Shown here piece by piece: positions 33,101 to 47,271 of a stretch of 64,000 nucleotides of DNA (its first letter is position 1; each line of letters starts with the position of its first letter). The stretch is from Volvariella volvacea V23 (lineage: Eukaryota; Basidiomycota; Agaricomycetes; Agaricales; Pluteaceae). The stretch is from assembly GCA_000349905.1 (NCBI GenBank), contig KB722773.1, forward strand, positions 138,485 through 202,484, given 5' to 3'. The notes below the pieces were generated by a model, which saw nothing but the letters and a program-made list of their open reading frames with translations, was not told the origin of the DNA and did not search any database. Position numbers and translations under genes: made by a program.

Positions 33101-34885
33101 TTGACCCGACAAGTAACCCTCGTCAGGTGGCCAGCAATACTCAAAAAGCTAACAGGGAAACTTACCGGAGCGAGATCAACTGAAGGGAAGAGAACCAGCA
33201 AGTCCAGACGGCTCCAGAGTACACGAGCATGTCATGTACATCAGCGATTGGGTGGTGGCGCATAGGTATAGGTGACCAAAAGGCGAAGCAAGATGAACCA
33301 GGGGAGATAGGGGCAACGATGATATTAAAGGACAAGATAAAGGGGCAATGTTTGTATGTCAATCTAGACGGCAAGAGCTCATAACAGGCTTGCGCCATAT
33401 CATGAGTCAGGACCAGGACTCAAACCTATACTTATCGAGACAAAGCTTGAGGGGAAGGACTGGGCAGGTTAGCAGATGTGCAGTTGACAAGGGTGAAGCG
33501 AGTGACTTTAAAAGTAGCATGCTTGCCCTCCAACTCTGACTTCGCGTTCTGCTCTATCCCGGGAAAATGCAGCGAGTTGACATCGAAGTCGGACATGAAC
33601 AAATTATGTTGGACAAAAAAGGAGGTATATCTTCAGATGATGAAAACGCCTTGGAGTGATCCTCCGGAACAAGCCAATAGATCCGTGGATATGGTAAACG
33701 CGTGATGCAAAACGAGGTCACTAAGGTCCGCTTTGCCCAGATGGACAAGCAATGAAGACAGATAACAGGTTTGAGATCGAAAGGGATGGCGACCGTCCAA
33801 GATGTTCTAGTTGTAGGCTGTGTGAACGCAGAAGAGTAGATAGGCTCTCGATAGAAGGTCACTCCTAGGATGGCCCTCAAAGTACACCTCATTCTGGTTC
33901 CATCATCACAAAAGGCTTCTCTGAAAAAGGCCAGTTCAGACCGAGGCAAATCTGCGTGGGCCATTTTCTCAATGGCTTGCCATTCCTGGTACTCCAAGTT
34001 AAAACCTCCGCCGCATACAAGCGGCGCAGCTTCACACGTCGAGCACGAATCTTGTCCAGCTCCCACTCCACTGTGAGGGGATGGGATATCATGAGAGCGC
34101 AATGGACGCACATCAAATACGTGAGTACGCTATGTCGGACGGCGTACAATGACGTCGTTTACACTTGCAGTGCTCTTACTCCCTAGCGCAATTGAACCTG
34201 CAAAGGGTTGTTTTCAGGTCTTCAGGGTTCCGGGCTTTGGTGGGTCATCTGATAGATACGACAACCCATCAGAATGCTAATGGCAGAGGCGCGCCTTCAG
34301 ATCTAGAGGGCCAAGGGTTCAGTCCACGATAATCACGAGCAACACTGCGCTTACTGATGTTGGGAATCGTATTGGCACACGCGACCCTCGAGCCGTCGAT
34401 CCTGATAAGCGCCAATTTGACGTGCAAGTCAGCTGAACACAGATGCCTGGATTTGGAGAAATACATTTTGTAGTATCGGTGCCTGGTCAATGACACGTAC
34501 TGATTCAGGGATCCGAGGCCTAGAGGCATCATGAATATATGCAATGCTTGAACGTTAGCTGTTAGCATTACGGATCGGGGATGGATAGATAAGGCGATGT
34601 GGGGTTGAAGTGGCTCAGAGTTTGTTGAGCAGCGGTCTTGGCTGCGCCCAAAGAGGAAGAGCAAAGGTAATGCTAAGAGACAGCAGTCGAATGCAGGCGG
34701 TGCTAGAGTGTATAGCTTGGCATTATGTTGGTTGAGATGGCTTCGAGAGGGGTGGAGGCGGGAGCTAAGAACGTACTCCGTGCGTGGAGCTTGGCTAATG
34801 CAATAAGCATGATTGCATTGAAAATGAAACCATCAATGCTGTTGGAATATTGCATAGGAATGCCACAGGTTGTCCTTTCTTTCGT
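30179..34885. other. Long gene-poor stretch
   Basis: No conserved domain is recognised in 4.7 kb. Pyrimidine-rich plus-strand tracts occur at 30780-30960. The minus strand at about 33550-34150 has overlapping longer frames that may be a decayed gene, and a tRNA-like patch lies at about 34278-34335. Confidence 0.4.
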
Positions 34886-36318
34886 TTATAGCGTAAGATC
34901 TACAAACACAGGTCGGTGATCACTAGCCAGTAGACCATCGTCAGACATTGCAGTCTCCACTTTATACGCGTCCGCTCGCCTAAAATTCCCGAATAAGCAT
35001 TACCTTGTACTTTTACGAGATCGATTACACTTACCATCCACCATTGCTTCCTCCAAAAATAAAATCAATCCTCGACCACACACTTGTATCTTGAGGGTTC
35101 CTGAACCCCGTAAATGTCACATACGTAGTCGATACCCTCTCTCTTGGGGCATATCCCCTCAGATCTAGCATTTTGAAGTCAGGAAATTCATCAGAGTTTA
35201 CAGCGAATCTTTCTGCGAAGGTGGAGTTGATTGAGACGGGTTGAAGCTGTCCCGTTGTAATGTTGTAGGCTGCTGAATCTCTGCCGGTTGAAGGACTGTT
35301 AGTATCACCCATGACCCCAAGCATCATGTATTTTAGTAACCTAACGCGCAAGAACTAGCCTCAAACCCACCTATTGAAATCGCCCATAACAATCACAGGT
35401 CCACCCGTATTAACAGCCTCATATCGCGCCCTCGTCAAAAGCAAAGAAGCAGCCACTTGCCTCTGGTCATCTGACCGATCGTCTAAATGCGTATTCAACA
35501 CCGTGATTTTTTTTGCTTCCGAACTTCTTGATGTTGCTTCGGCAGAAGCATTGAGCTCGAAGCGTGCCACGGTGCATACTCTGAAGGAACCTGCTCCAGG
35601 GTATCTAGATGGTTCGAATGGGGTGTCTCTGGTGGTATGGTGCGGAGTAAGACAAAGCTGGGGCCTAGGCGCCAAGAGCCGGATGGACGGACACCTACGA
35701 GAGCCAGAATGAATCGTTTGAGAGCAATGTGAGATCTGTCCTGTTTGAGGTAACATGAGCGGTTTAGCTGCGCTCACAGGGGGCTGCTGGAAGGCGTACT
35801 TTTTATAGAAGATGGGGCTGAATTCTCCTGCCGCGATGCCATCATCACGACCAACGCCGACCTTTTAAGTGGGGATGGTAAAAACGACGTAAAAGTGTTA
35901 TGTCGAAAGCACAACTTACCCATTCCCATTCGTTACCAAGTAATTCGGCAAGGTCACGAACCTGTCTCACGAGCGCCTCCTGAAAACCTTCCAAGCATTG
36001 AAGTCGGCTAATGAAATGGCATAACCACGAAATCGACACACCTGCTATAGAGACATTTTCGCCTAGCAGCCGCTCCGCAACGCGTATTCTCCTAATACTC
36101 CACGGCTGCTCGCTTGTCAATTCCAAAAACTGAGGTTCAACCAGTGGATCCGGGATATTTTGAAGAGACTCCTGAACAGTGACATCGTTCGGTTGAGCAT
36201 CGTAGCGTAAATTCCACGTCACGACTCTCATATCTGATGCCGTAGAGTAGGCGAAGAGGAAGATAGAAACGAAAAGAGCTGTAACCCCAAACCGGCGGAG
36301 CTGTATAAATGGGGGCAT
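34886..36318 (-). CDS. Secreted endonuclease/exonuclease/phosphatase-family protein
   Basis: Seven exons: 36042-36318, 35920-35987, 35800-35861, 35699-35740, 35371-35628, 35035-35295 and 34886-34979, giving 353 aa with no interruption. The N-terminus has a hydrophobic signal sequence or anchor (FGVTALFVSIFLFAYSTAS). The EEP fold motifs are present in order: MRVVTWNLRYD, a FQEAL block with the metal-binding Glu, VGVGRDDG, NTHLDDRSDDQR, VMGDFN with catalytic Asp/Asn, SRIDFIFGG and the final SDHRPVFVD catalytic His. Members hydrolyse phosphodiester or phosphate esters using Mg2+, including DNase I-like nucleases and sphingomyelinase-like enzymes. The substrate cannot be assigned. Confidence 0.9.
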
Positions 36319-36737
36319 GTCAGAGCAGTTTGCCGAGTATACCTACTCGCCGATCGTGAACAACCAAGGCTTTTATAGTCCTTCCAGTAGCTCGTTCATT
36401 GGATGAGTGACACAACACTGAAAACGCACGTTTGAGTCTCAAAGTCAACAGGCGGCCATGAGAACGAAGAATGAGAAGTCGACTTGTTCCATGTGGTAAG
36501 CTGTAGGTTTCACGTGTGGATAAGTGGATGCAAAACAATCGTTCTTGGCTCCCCTATCCGTAGAGTGGTGGGTGAAAACGTTGCTGCGCGGGTTGTAGAA
36601 GAAGAAACGACTGCGCATACATCCAACTTCGGTTGCACATGGACACATACAGTAAAGAACTACAACAGAGATACACCTATGGCGATGATCACGATAGGCA
36701 CAGTATAGGCAAGTAGAATTCAGGAAATCCCGACGTA
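36319..36737. other. Intergenic between EEP gene and RPF2
   Basis: This is the upstream region of the EEP gene and the 3' flank of RPF2. No feature recognised. Confidence 0.5.
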
Positions 36738-37972
36738 CTATGACTGTCTCCTCCGCTTCGTCTGGGGCTGAGCCTCCTCCAAATCTGATTCTATCCCAGA
36801 ATCCTCTTCTCCTTCTTCTTCGTCCTCTCCAGGAGCAGCCTTCAACCCTTTCATCTTTCTTGTTTGTAATTTTGACAAGTCCTGCTTTCCGATGTGGATT
36901 CTTCCTCTCAAGTCTCCCATCTCGTCCACGTCCATGTTCTTCCTCTTCTTGCCCAACCCCTGTTCGATGTCTTGCTTCTTGAGCTTAGGTCTCTTCAACG
37001 CTTGTTTGAGGAGCTCTGGGTCGGCTGATTGATGCCGACGAAGAGCGAGGTCGAGTGAGGGTCCCATAGGTGTAAGTTCGACACGAGGAATACGGGTTCC
37101 GGACGCCAACAGGCGAATGGTATACGCCCGAATGTGGATTTTTGGTAGTGCCGTGGTGCTTTCAGAGACGCCTTGAAGATTGGGGGTGGAGTTTACAGTA
37201 TCGGTTGCGGTATTCAGTCCTTCAGGTGTCGGTCCTAATGAGATGCTGATGACGTGTTCGATGCCCGGTAGACATATCGAGTCGATAACCTCTCCATTAA
37301 AGAAATCTATAAATATAGATTTTAGTTGTGTGAAACGGGGGTGCGTGTCGAATAGCTCGGAGGCGAAGTGTATTAGCGGCTTATGACCGGGGGTAGATTT
37401 GGGTGTCTAAAATACCGGGGAAGAATTAGGAAAGCAAGAAGAAACAATAGATACCACTACACACCTTAATTTCGTTCATATCCACATAATTCTCCACACC
37501 CATCTCGATCATGTCCAGTACTCGATTGTCAAACATCCGCACAAATGTAAGATTGTGTGGTCGCTTTTTTGATGTCTGGCCGACAACGAGCATTGAGGCG
37601 TCATTCTTGCTTGCAAAGAACTCTAACGACTCTTGCGATTTTGAGTTGGCATCGAACGGATGAAGCTCATTCTTTTTTGAGAAAGAGATGCAATGCGGCC
37701 GCTTGAGAGCCATCTTCGAGGGTAGATGAATCAGAAATCAGATGCAAGATAGCTTCAACATTACTTACGAGGTCCTTAAACACTCTATTCAGTACGTCAC
37801 CTGTATGCGTGCCCTTGATAAAAATGACTTTTCGAGGGTCCTCTACCTCTTTTGGGAGACGGGCATCGAGAGCACGCTTTGTCCGGGCATTTTTTGGCTT
37901 TCTAGTAGTCCATATGGTTGTCAGCGTGGTGAAGATATGAGCTTAAATGGAGGCATACACTGTTCTGAGCAT
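36738..37972 (-). CDS. RPF2: Ribosome production factor 2 (Brix domain)
   Basis: Four exons: 37959-37972 (14 nt carrying the start codon), 37769-37901, 37465-37713 and 36738-37406, giving 354 aa. The order is a basic N-terminus (MLRTVKPKNARTKRALDAR), then the Brix domain with KVIFIKGTHTGD, LKRPHCISFSKKNE, KKRPHNLTFVRMFD and DMIEMGVENYV, PGHKPLIHFASELFD-like sequence, and PRVELTPMGPSLDLALRRH. It ends in a basic/acidic tail with a KRRRQS terminus typical of nucleolar proteins. Rpf2 with Rrs1 loads 5S RNP (5S rRNA, L5, L11) into the pre-60S particle in the nucleolus. Length is normal for fungi. Confidence 0.93.
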
Positions 37973-38560
37973 TAGGAAATGTATACAGAGGAGATGCGTA
38001 AAAACATATGCAGCCACTCTGTTGTTGATATCTCAGGGCTTTGCCAAACAAAGGCACGAGATTGGGTCGTTGCCCGATTTAGACATACCTAAAACGCCGC
38101 GGCGCCACCAACAATTTGGACACCAGTTTACAGATTCGAGATATTGTCATTTCCGCGCTCAAAAAAATAGCGTTAGTCCTTTCCCTCGGACATAGGGTGA
38201 GGACACCAATATCTTATCAAATGTAAGGCACTTTGAGGTGTAAAAGTACCGACTGGACGAACCAGCGGAGCAACCAAGTCAAAAGTAGAAAAGAAGACCT
38301 ACAAAATGCCAAGGTGTAGACAGAGTAAATGGATATCAGGGATGATCTACAAGAGTGTGGGTGAACTAAGATGTCCGAGTCGACCTATTCATCAGTACAT
38401 GAAATATTAACGTTTCGAGTCGCATTCGATTAATACCTGTACTATATTTAATACACTCAGAAACTAGGGTCACTAGAGTATAGTTGTTACATGCTCGTAC
38501 TTTACCCACGCAATGCACCCAATAGCACCAATTGATAACGAAGTTCACCCCCATTCAAGC
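37973..38560. other. Intergenic
   Basis: Upstream region of RPF2 and downstream flank of the F-box gene; no gene-like frame recognised. Confidence 0.5.
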
Positions 38561-40060
38561 CTAAATTGGCCCTCTGATCATGTCGTTACCATCTCCGTCA
38601 ACACAACGAATGATGCCGGCCATCCCGTGCAGACATTCTTGCAGAACTAGCTGCGATTCTCGTGGATTCAAGATGTATTTGTATACAAGCTTCACCTCTT
38701 TCAATGGCCTCGCACAATTGCTTCGGTGTGCGACAAATTTCGACAGGGCAGTTCGGTCAATCTTGTTCACCACCATCTCGACAAATTCGACGGTGTCCAA
38801 CTCCGGGAGAAAAGATACCGCGACGTGTCCTACGCCCCTTTCATGAGTTCCTTCACCCACATTCGTGGAGCGTGTGCAAGAGGAGGTCGGAGGGGAGTTG
38901 AGTGACAGGTGTAGTAGACCAATAGACCCTTAGAGGGATCCTGCGGGTCGGCCAGTACTAGTTCATTTCTTCGATTTTCAATATTCACGAGGAGATGTGG
39001 CAAGCGGTACGGCGTAAGAAGAGGTGAGCTGCGCAAAACCTCGAGAACAACCGCATTGAGTAGAGCTAAAGACGTTCGGCATCCACAAATATGTCCAACT
39101 CTATTAATTTTGGAGAACGGATGCGGGAGAGCATATCAACGCAGCTTGCCCCGACGTCCTCAGAGATTTTGAGAGAAATGAGGGAGGGGAGTAGCAGAAG
39201 GTTGTTAATAGTGGAATGCGTCTGCATCCCGGCCCTGCTTACACCTCCTCGCAGGCGCGAAAGAGCTCGATCCAAGTAAAGCTGGCGAAGGCTGGTCAAA
39301 TGTGAGAGCATAGAGTAGAATTCGGCTGCTGTTGGAGGCGTTTCAGTCGTTAAGGACCTTATGTCCAGCGACAAAAGACTCTGCGAGAAAAACCTTAGGC
39401 TGAGGGAACAGTTAATAATGTGGAGACTTTCAAGGCCGAAAGTCGGTTCCCATTCATGGACAAGCTCTCCGCAATCGGATATTTCAAGACGTTTCAATGG
39501 CGATCCGGAGAAATCAATTTTGATTGGCATATTCTGTATAAGCTTCCCGTGTTCCATCGTCAAAGCTACGATGCGACCCTGCGCCTCCATTACAAAAGGT
39601 CCAATGGTCTTCCAATAGTCGTATTGAAAGCGCGGGGGACCGAAGAACATGGTCAAGGGTAATTCGGCGGGGTATGACCGGCGGAAGAATTCACAAACCC
39701 AACGGCGCAGGATGAATGGAATGGTAGTGTTAGCCCAGAGGAGTGGCATTTCAAAGGCGATGGCTCTCCACCGTTGCGAGACTTGAGAGGTGATAAGGAG
39801 TAAGGAAATTACATGTACTTGAAATCATCGACAAGCACGATCTGTTGATACACCAACACGGTCTCTGAGAGAACATCTGAAGGGAGCCGTAAAACGGGCG
39901 CGTAGGAATTTCGGAGGACACGAAGTTGGATGATTTGGGTCTCTGACTCTGACCGAGCGATCTCCTCGTCGATCATGGCGTGTGCAGTAGACACATTGTC
40001 GGTTTGTACTAGCTGGTCGTAGAATGATAGAGCCATTAAGCACCGCGATGGCAGTGACAA
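38561..40060 (-). CDS. F-box/LRR-type protein, frame interrupted
   Basis: The N-terminal exon (about 39825-40060) has a helical lead (YDQLVQTDNVSTAHAMIDEE) and an F-box-like LRLPSDVLSETVLVYQQ. After an intron the next exon begins with SQRWRAIAFEMPLLWANTT, the usual sequence after an F-box in Agaricomycete proteins, and runs through leucine-rich segments (LKRLEISDCGEL, LESLHIINCSLSLRF, LTSLRQLYLDRALS) to about 39066. The frame then breaks at about 39069 (CTTTAG, restored by one extra T) and again at about 38843 (AAAGGGGCG, restored by one extra G). It continues to a stop at 38561 through PYRLPHLLVNIENRR and GVGHVAVSFLPELD. The intron phase at 39786-39831 is also unsatisfactory. F-box proteins recruit substrates to SCF ubiquitin ligases. 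It is either a recent pseudogene or an intact gene with homopolymer sequencing errors. Confidence 0.65.
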
Positions 40061-40737
40061 CGCATAATGCTGTGGTTGCTATAGACAGAAGAGAGTAAAA
40101 CCTTAACCTCAGAGTGGGGTTAGGAGATACTTTGGCATCGGACCACTTTATCGCGCTCGTTTCGTGTCACTTTGGGAATGAGAAAATGGAATGTAGTAGG
40201 AAGAGGACGAGAAGATAGGATGTCCGTCTCCTCTTTGAGTTGAATTAGATGAGGATAGCATAACGACGTGTTGAGGATGCTTAGATAGCACACAGATTGT
40301 TGATTTTTATTCAGAAATCCTATCGGCGTCTACAAAGAAAAGGACGGAATGAACGACCGGGCAATGTTGAAAAAAAAAATCGACAAAATGCTCAAGAATA
40401 AGTGTCGACGTAAGACAGTGGAATTCTTGAGAGATACAAATAAATGATATGTCAAATGAATGAACTCGAAGAGATAAGTACTTTATTGAGCTTATTGTAT
40501 TAGTACAAGTGCATGACGAAGAGCAGCAAGCCATCATAAGATATACGAACAGAGCATATCGTAGGCCAATACAAGACATAATGCAGCGGAAATGCATCTA
40601 TCTACATAAACATAGTACACGGCATTGCATGGTTCCTGGGCTATCATGGTGTCATAACCTGAGAGAAGTACCAGTCACTGGCATGGTGGATAGAGGCGGG
40701 CAGGAGTGGAAGGGAGGCGTCCGCAACTTGACGGCCT
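40061..40737. other. Intergenic
   Basis: AT-rich 3' flank of the glutamate dehydrogenase gene and upstream region of the F-box gene; no gene recognised. Confidence 0.5.
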
Positions 40738-42505
<1,768 letters not shown>

Positions 42506-44210
42506 ATTGAAAGGTAGGGAAAGTTGAGGAGATGAAGAGAAGAGAAGCTAGTAGAGATTGAACGAGGCCGGGCGACCGGTTGGGGGGGGGCGATGGCCCA
42601 GCGGGGCAGCTTATGAGTGCAAATCCTTATCTCTAAATTTCCTAACCTGTCGACACCCCATGGAGGGATAGCCTGCCATTCAACAGGCACCCACTGGTAC
42701 ATGTGGACGTACGTAGCTTGGAATGAAGGAAAATTGCCTGGCAATAGGAATGATTCGGAATCCCTTGGGCAGTGTCGCAGCAAAGGCGCAACTTCGGCCG
42801 AGTCTTGTCGGTAGGTGACTGTAAGCGAGTGGCGTCAAACGGAGACAAACAGCCTATATCACCCGCTTTCGCTTCCGCGTCTTGGTAAGTTGGTGCAGGC
42901 CCGGTGACCAGCGAGTTAGAAACGAGTCCAGAGCTAGTGGCATGGTGAGTTCGAGAATAGGGCTCCATGGAGTGCTAATATACAAATAATCTTCAGTTCA
43001 CGAAACTCACCACAGATGTATACATCGCTGGTCACAAGAGATGCCCGCCATGAAAATTTCCATCTGAGCCCAAGGAAATCACGGAGACGCGTGCCACAAA
43101 AATAACCACCGAAGGCAAAAACAGAACATGTGGGGCCTCGAGTCATAAAATCAAATTCGAAAAGAGGTCTGGATGGAAGACGACTTGCCATGCCCGACCT
43201 TTGTCCTATCTCCAGCCAATCCCAAAGCTACGAGCATGACACAAAAGGCTCCCTACATCCCATCTTTCAGTTTCACGTCTCGTAATGCCGATTGATGAAC
43301 ATGCCTACATCGAATCTGTCAGTCACTGGCAATCATCCCACCCCTACGCCACCGCCACATTACAAGCACTCTACCAACGACTGTTATCTCCATGCATCCA
43401 AATGCAGGCATCCAACAGGCCTTTCCATAGACTAGAGAAACTCAGGCCTACGACACTTGCCACGCAATCCGTGGAGCAGAGCAATGTGGGATTAAGGGCA
43501 TGTGATGATTTTCTGAGCCTCGCGCCTTTAATAGGCCGAAGATCTTGCAAGCGCTTTCCTCGGTGCCAACCTTGGGTGCACGCGTTCCTAGGCACCGGTC
43601 CGCCTTTCTTGCCAAGCGCTTAGTATATGAGCAACGGTCCGTTTGCAAGTCGTGATCTGCATTTAGCGTCCACACGAGGCACTTGAAGGCAGAATTCGAC
43701 TTTTGAGTGCATCTCGAGGTTGGTCAAAGCCTCCTCGACCTAGGTCTCCTTCATTCATCATGTTTCCCAGTGAACACCTTTCTAACGTCAAAGTCGCAAC
43801 AGCTCAAATCCGGTTTGAAGGCGCAGCATTCCTCTTGAGCTCACTACTTTGAGCTGTCCCCGATTATCTGCTCTCATAATTTCTTTATCTACCCGAGCTG
43901 TCGGAGTCGTGTGCCTGTCCGCAATCGTTCCGAGATCCAAAGGCCCGATCGAAGACCCATCACCGACGTCACCATAATTTATTGATATTAATGGCCTATG
44001 GACCGTACATATAGTAAGTAGGACACGAACAACTGGGCATTATCTAGAATCTATATACCGAGAATGTGGCGGACGTTCACGAGCAGAATCAGAGGTGTCA
44101 GTTAGCACAGCTCGTAATCCAGGTGTGGCAACAAACACCTTTGGTTCTACCCATATAAACTACATTTACTCGAGGCACCTAACACAAATCACGGATACGT
44201 GTTAAATTCT
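42506..44210. other. Long intergenic region upstream of GDH1
   Basis: This holds the GDH1 promoter and the 3' flank of CTP synthase. A pyrimidine/purine-rich patch with a G8 run is at about 42583. Short frames at 42642-43623 look spurious. Confidence 0.45.
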
Positions 44211-46718
44211 CTAATTTTCGTGAACATGGACGCCATTTTCCAACACCTTCTCAGTCCCATTCACATTGATGCCCAGTGCAGCATTCGCCGCAGCATCCCG
44301 CACGCGTCTAATCTCTTCTTCGGGAACCATGGAATCAAGAGGGTGAGGAGGTTTGAAGTTCTGCAGCTGGATGTTAAGTTGTTCTTCAAGAACTTCCTTA
44401 CCGGATGCAGCAGCAATGAAGCCGAGGAAGGGTGGAGAAGGGTTTAGTGGACGAGTGCAAAATTCAGGATGCGCTTGTAGGCCGATGAAGAAAGGATGTT
44501 CTATGCCATTTGAACGCACATCAGTTAAGTTAATTAAGTGTCTAGCCGAAAAGACGTACCGCGCAGCTCAAGGATCTGCATACGTTCTCCACGTTCATCC
44601 TTCCCAACAAACTCCAACCCGCGCTGTTGATAAAGTTCAACGTGTTCCGGGTTGACCTCGTATCTGTGCCTATGTCTCTCCCAGATCTTTGGCACACCAC
44701 CATACAGCTTGCGCGCAATGGACCAAGTCTCAGTCTTGGACTCAAAGACAGTAGGTCGCAACCCCAAGCGCATAGTACCACCCATATGGGTCTTGGAAAT
44801 CTCAGGCATAAAAATGATAGAAGGGAAAGGCGTATCGGCGTTGAACTCGGTTGAAGTGGCGTCTTGACAAGGGATGGGTAGTTAGTTCTCTCCCGAGTGT
44901 GAAGTTATGCATACCAGATTTTCCTAAGACATTCCTTGCCCATTCAATAACCGCAAGTTGGAAACCCAGGCAGATACCCAGGAACGGAATTTTCTGTTCA
45001 CGTGCATACTTGATGGCGAGTAGCATGCCTTCTGTTCCTCGAGATCCAAAGCCTCCAGGAACGAGTATACCGCTAACGCGTGAGTTGAGCTACATATGGT
45101 GGATAAAAAGGAAGATCGCAGCTCACTTCGAGCCCACGACAGCCCGCCACGCGTCGTGATATTTTGCTGGGTTGCTTTCTTGTGTTTCTGGCTCAAGGTC
45201 TGAGGATTCCACCCACTGAAGGCTTAATCAATACGGATTCTAGTAAGTATCGTTGCGCGGAGGTCTTACATTAACGTTTAGTTTTCGGTGGACTCTGAAG
45301 GCTGAGTGCTCCAATGCTTTTGTGACGGACATGTAAGAGTCCTTCAAGTCAGTGTACTTGCCAACCAGGGCAATGGTCACTTCATCGAAGAGACGCTCCT
45401 GCCTGCAGTGATATCAGTGCATGCGGCGACAAACGAAAAGACATTGTCGTACCCAGATGTAATTTCCCTCCATCGCTTGCTGAGTAGAGCTCCTTTTTCC
45501 TTCATTTCAGGACTGATTGTTAGCTGGTCGAGTTTCAGACGTTTTGTCAGATACTCTACGATGCCTTGCGATTGCAGCAGTAACGGCACATGATACACTG
45601 ACGCGACATCGTGGACGCCAAACACCTGCTCCGACGAGACGTGACAGAACATAGATATCTTATCACGTGTCGAAGGGTGTAGGTGTCGTGGGACAAGCAA
45701 TCTGCAGGCAATCTAAATCAACGAAATTGAGCGCTAATGATAGTATATGCGCCCTAAACGACACAAACCAAATCTGGTAACAACCCCAATCCTCGAAGTG
45801 AATGCACAGTAGTCTGTGTAGGTTTTGTTTTTTGTTCGCCGTGAAGGTCAGGCACCAGAGACACGTGAATCAACGCGAAGTTATCATGACCGACACGGAA
45901 CTGGAATTGGCGCATGGCCTCGACGAAGGGTGCAGATTCGATGTCTCCGACGGTACCACCAAGCTATTCATGTTGGAAAGAGGAATCCGCCTTTGCGTGA
46001 AGGAACGCACCTCGATGATACACAAATCGGGTTGTTCCCCTGTGTCATCAACAGGGATTTTGGCTACCCTCTCGATCCAATCTTGGATTTCATTGGTGAC
46101 ATGGGGTACGATCTATATATGCACGTCAATAAGATGAAGGGGTGCCGAAAATTTCTAACGCGCCTGAACTGTCTTCCCAAGATACTCTCCTTTGCGCTAC
46201 AACAAAGATAAGTGGGACGCGTCAACGACAGGGGATCGGCGAACCTCCTTCTCTATGACCTCCTTGTAGATTTTTCCCGTAGTTATATTATTATTGCGTG
46301 ATAGTGTAACGTTCAGATATCGCTCGTAATTGCCCAGATCCAGATCGACCTCTCCGCCATCATTTAGCACATAGACTTCACCTATGGGCGGTCATTTTAG
46401 CATACAAACTCAAACAGTGGCAAAACGCTGTATCCCCGTGCTTGTGGTAAATACGTTTAGATAACCTTACCATGCTCGGTGGGTCTCATTGTTCCAGCAT
46501 CAATATTCATGTATGGATCAATCTTGATTGCAGTTACTTTTAAACCAGTCGTCTTGAGCAAGAGCCCAGTGGACGAGGCTAACATACAGGCACAGAACAT
46601 GGTGTAACGTATCATCATCAAAGAAGTACTGAGTAAAAAAGCCCATGAGTGGCGTACCGATGACGCCCTTCCCAATCCCACTAACAACACCTCCGGAGAC
46701 TAAGATGTACTTGGTCAT
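44211..46718 (-). CDS. URA7: CTP synthase
   Basis: Twelve exons: 46658-46718, 46471-46578, 46245-46381, 46164-46196, 46011-46112, 45769-45963, 45453-45712, 45270-45402, 45127-45215, 44915-45072, 44560-44862 and 44211-44500, giving 622 aa. Start is [10 protein letters not shown] at 46718; an in-frame upstream ATG is not conserved in the family. The synthetase half shows the P-loop-like [31 protein letters not shown] and GEQKTKPTQ. The class I glutamine amidotransferase half shows [19 protein letters not shown], the nucleophile loop GICLGFQ and the HPEF triad block. It makes CTP from UTP, ATP and glutamine and can form filaments. The intron after exon 4 has a GC donor (CAG|GCGCGT), fixed by the conserved GKTVQ|IVPHVT junction. 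Confidence 0.95.
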
Positions 46719-47271
46719 CTTCAATGAACGTTCAATGGGGATGAATATTCGTGTTCCGGTATGCGTAGGTGATGATGAGGGAAAGAGATTGCCGCTTGGA
46801 TGAGGAGGCAAGCAAGGATGCTTGCAATCAGAACGCCGAGCAAGAAATTTTAATTTATAGAGTTTTTGACACCCTTATCATCCGACCAAATAGGGGACAA
46901 ACATCAGCATAGCCACACGCATCGCTGAATCCCTCGCAGTCGGCGAGACGATCATGGTGGAAGGTCGCTGTGCTCAGAATCTTTGCCGCACCTTTACTTG
47001 AACGAGCTGAACGTGGTGTCAATCGCTGACTGTGCGTACCTTGCCACCGTTGCTTATTCGGGAGCCACAAAGGCTATAACCGGAGCTGCATCTAGATCTT
47101 ACGCAGCTGAGCACAAAATACAGATACATCAGCAGGCGCTCGTGCTATTTTCAGCACCTCTCGCTACTTGATGTGAAGGTCAATGTGACTAGCCGGTGGT
47201 ATACATTGTATTACAGAGTGCACAACACGAAGATGCTACAGGCGTCCATTTGTATTGTACAGTTTACCTGC
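46719..47271. other. Upstream region of CTP synthase
   Basis: No gene recognised between CTP synthase and the decayed carboxylesterase. Confidence 0.45.
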
